From the NCBI GenBank assembly GCA_949294425.1, contig CASFHJ010000152.1:1-6425 (forward strand): a stretch of 6,425 nucleotides of DNA, in the 5' to 3' direction. This document shows positions 6,123-6,425 of this stretch, in pieces. This stretch comes from an uncultured Campylobacter sp. GTDB taxonomy: Bacteria; Campylobacterota; Campylobacteria; Campylobacterales; Campylobacteraceae. Position numbers and translations under genes: made by a program. A model generated the notes under the pieces. That model did no database searches and was not told the origin of the DNA. It worked only from the letters and a program-made list of their open reading frames with translations. Position 1 is the first letter of the stretch. Each line of letters opens with the position of its first letter.

Positions 6123-6425
6123 ATGGGACTTTTAAAAAATTTAGAATTAGATTTTGATACAGATGATATAGAAAGATTTTTGCATTTTTTTAGGATAATG
6201 TCTGATTCTTTAGAGCCTCTTATTATAAAGCTTGAGAGCGATAAATACAAAGAAGCCTTAAAAGAAATACAGACCCTAGCACATAATACAGCCTGGGCTG
6301 CTAGGAGATTAAATCTTGATGAGATAGTTGATTTTTGCGTGTTTTGCGAGGATATTATGCAACAAGCTTTGAGATTTGATGGTCCTGCTAGTGCTGAATT
6401 TATAGATTGGCTACTTCTTTTAAGT
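6123..6425 (+). CDS. Hpt-like (histidine phosphotransfer-type) helical protein, 5' part only
   Basis: The reading frame is open from ATG 6123 to the window edge (101 codons), so the 3' end is missing and total length unknown. The visible part is soluble, mostly helical and acidic, with no signal peptide. Its layout resembles an Hpt domain: a helix at 15-36, YKEALKEIQTLAHNTAWAARRLNL (42-65) like the phospho-acceptor helix, LDEIVDFCVFCEDIMQQAL (65-83), a short linker, then AEFIDWLLLLS (91-101). His54 sits where the phosphorylated histidine of HxLKGxAxxLGL would be, and Ala-Ala-Arg and Leu-x-Leu also align. However, the usual Leu-Lys-Gly after the histidine is replaced by Thr-Ala-Trp. It could be a diverged phosphorelay protein, a pseudo-Hpt that only binds response regulators, or an unrelated helical bundle. 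I do not recognise a named gene. Confidence 0.65.
   Translation, partial: MGLLKNLELDFDTDDIERFLHFFRIMSDSLEPLIIKLESDKYKEALKEIQTLAHNTAWAARRLNLDEIVDFCVFCEDIMQQALRFDGPASAEFIDWLLLLS

Overview
The window looks like chromosomal DNA from a low-GC Campylobacter, probably close to the C. jejuni group. The basis is strong A+T bias, very short gaps and overlaps between genes, promoters with TATAAT-like -10 boxes and T-rich upstream DNA instead of a clear -35, and proteins (ThiL, TruD, CstA) that read like the C. jejuni versions I remember. The species cannot be named from the sequence alone. All six complete genes are intact; no tRNA, rRNA, insertion sequence, CRISPR array or prophage gene is visible.

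Layout: (1) Positions 59-3484, plus strand, hold a tight four-gene run. It has msrP (Tat-exported molybdopterin methionine sulfoxide reductase), msrQ (its haem b membrane partner), thiL (thiamine-monophosphate kinase) and truD (tRNA pseudouridine-13 synthase). msrP/msrQ and thiL/truD overlap; a 42-base gap between the pairs may carry a weak second promoter. (2) Positions 3468-5896, minus strand, hold cstA (peptide/pyruvate carbon-starvation transporter) followed after 5 bases by ybdD, its usual small partner ending in Arg-Cys-Cys. ybdD and truD meet tail to tail and share 17 bases. (3) Positions 5897-6122 are a divergent intergenic region rich in operator-like repeats. (4) From 6123 to the right edge runs the start of a plus-strand gene for an Hpt-like helical protein.

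How the genes work together: MsrQ passes electrons from the quinone pool to MsrP, which repairs oxidised methionines in periplasmic proteins. ThiL and TruD are housekeeping cofactor and tRNA-modification enzymes that appear merely co-transcribed with them. CstA and YbdD form a nutrient-uptake unit that is probably controlled from the divergent region.

I see no clear new multi-gene system. The points most worth a second look are: a 10-bp phased repeat and a separate palindrome between cstA and the Hpt-like gene; a three-codon mini-ORF with its own Shine-Dalgarno overlapping the cstA start; two mutually exclusive hairpins inside ybdD; an Hpt-like domain that keeps its histidine but not the usual Lys-Gly; and an MsrQ lacking one of the three conserved histidines.
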